Shown here: positions 61,591 through 61,615 of the stretch, one piece after another
Layout of the letters: every line of letters begins with the position of its first letter
Numbering within the stretch: the stretch's first letter is position 1
Origin: an uncultured Hungatella sp.
Lineage (GTDB): Bacteria; Bacillota; Clostridia; Lachnospirales; Lachnospiraceae
Direction: 5' to 3'
DNA: 61,615 bases
Assembly: GCA_949879025.1 (NCBI GenBank)
Contig: CATLBO010000006.1
Coordinates: 1-61,615, forward strand
Notes under the pieces: model-generated
The model's database searches: none
The model's input: the letters and a program-made list of their open reading frames with translations, nothing else
What the model was told of the DNA's origin: nothing
Translations under genes and position numbers: made by a program

Positions 61591-61615
61591 ATGTCAAAGA
61601 CATTGACCGTCTATC
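61591..61615 (+). CDS. Start of another gene, truncated by the window end
   Basis: An ATG at 61591 opens a frame of eight complete codons (MSKTLTVY) after GAGGGAG, 119 bases after sepF. In related genomes ylmG, ylmH or divIVA genes follow sepF, but eight residues are too few to name the product. Confidence 0.35.

Noticed and set aside
1-61615. CRISPR arrays, insertion sequences, prophage or att sites, rRNA
   Set aside because: No regularly spaced repeats, transposase or integrase motifs, or rRNA-like stretches were seen in reading the sequence; a search program was not run.

Overview
The window is chromosomal DNA from a Gram-positive, endospore-forming anaerobe of the Clostridia, most likely a Lachnospiraceae member (Enterocloster/Lachnoclostridium-like). 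This rests on the forespore sigma factor SigG, an alpha/beta-type spore protein, a neighbouring ispH and rpsA pair that is often fused in this group, lipoboxes, strong AGGAGG ribosome binding sites, several TTG starts, and protein character throughout. I see no rRNA, insertion sequence, phage or CRISPR array. There is one tRNA gene, tRNA-Leu(CAA).

Region 1 (1-10.0 kb) holds a partial unknown gene, a two-domain polyphosphate kinase 2, a small VOC protein, a HI0933-type flavoprotein, then cmk-ispH-rpsA, a stand-alone receiver protein, a PadR-led membrane/envelope operon (PadR, DUF1700, DUF4097, PspC) and a small acid-soluble spore protein. Region 2 (10.1-19.7 kb) holds tRNA-Leu, a Sir2-like protein, sigG, coaX divergent from coaBC, prfC, a chemotaxis receptor and a TylF-type methyltransferase.

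Region 3 (19.8-36.3 kb) is the most interesting part. A co-directional run encodes molybdenum cofactor synthesis (a MobA/MocA-like transferase fused to a ModE-type DNA-binding domain, a histidine phosphatase-HD fusion, a MoeA-like protein, MoaA, MoaC, a MOSC-MogA fusion) and molybdate uptake (ModABC). A Crp/Fnr-type regulator is divergent from a molybdenum hydroxylase operon. In that operon the FAD subunit is split in two by an inserted GltD/NfnB-like NAD(P)H oxidoreductase with Fe-S cysteines. A second gene follows that is a shortened paralogue of the same chimaera, and it has lost the nucleotide-binding motifs while keeping many cysteines. I infer a cofactor supply, metal uptake and enzyme set that work together in hydroxylating a purine or other heterocycle, wired to an extra NAD(P)H/Fe-S module. 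The substrate cannot be read from the sequence.

Region 4 (36.3-39.3 kb) has a diguanylate cyclase, an ABM-type monooxygenase-like protein and an AEC-family permease. Region 5 (39.5-48.2 kb) is a tRNA modification and mismatch repair cluster (miaB-mutS-mutL-miaA) followed by a methionine gamma-lyase-like PLP enzyme. Region 6 (48.4-61.6 kb) is a cell shape and division cluster: radC-mreC-mreD-PBP2-minC-minD-minE-rodA, mgsA, a D-Ala-D-Ala carboxypeptidase, a small P-loop protein, a HlyD-like membrane protein, a YggS-type PLP protein and sepF. The last 25 bases start another gene.
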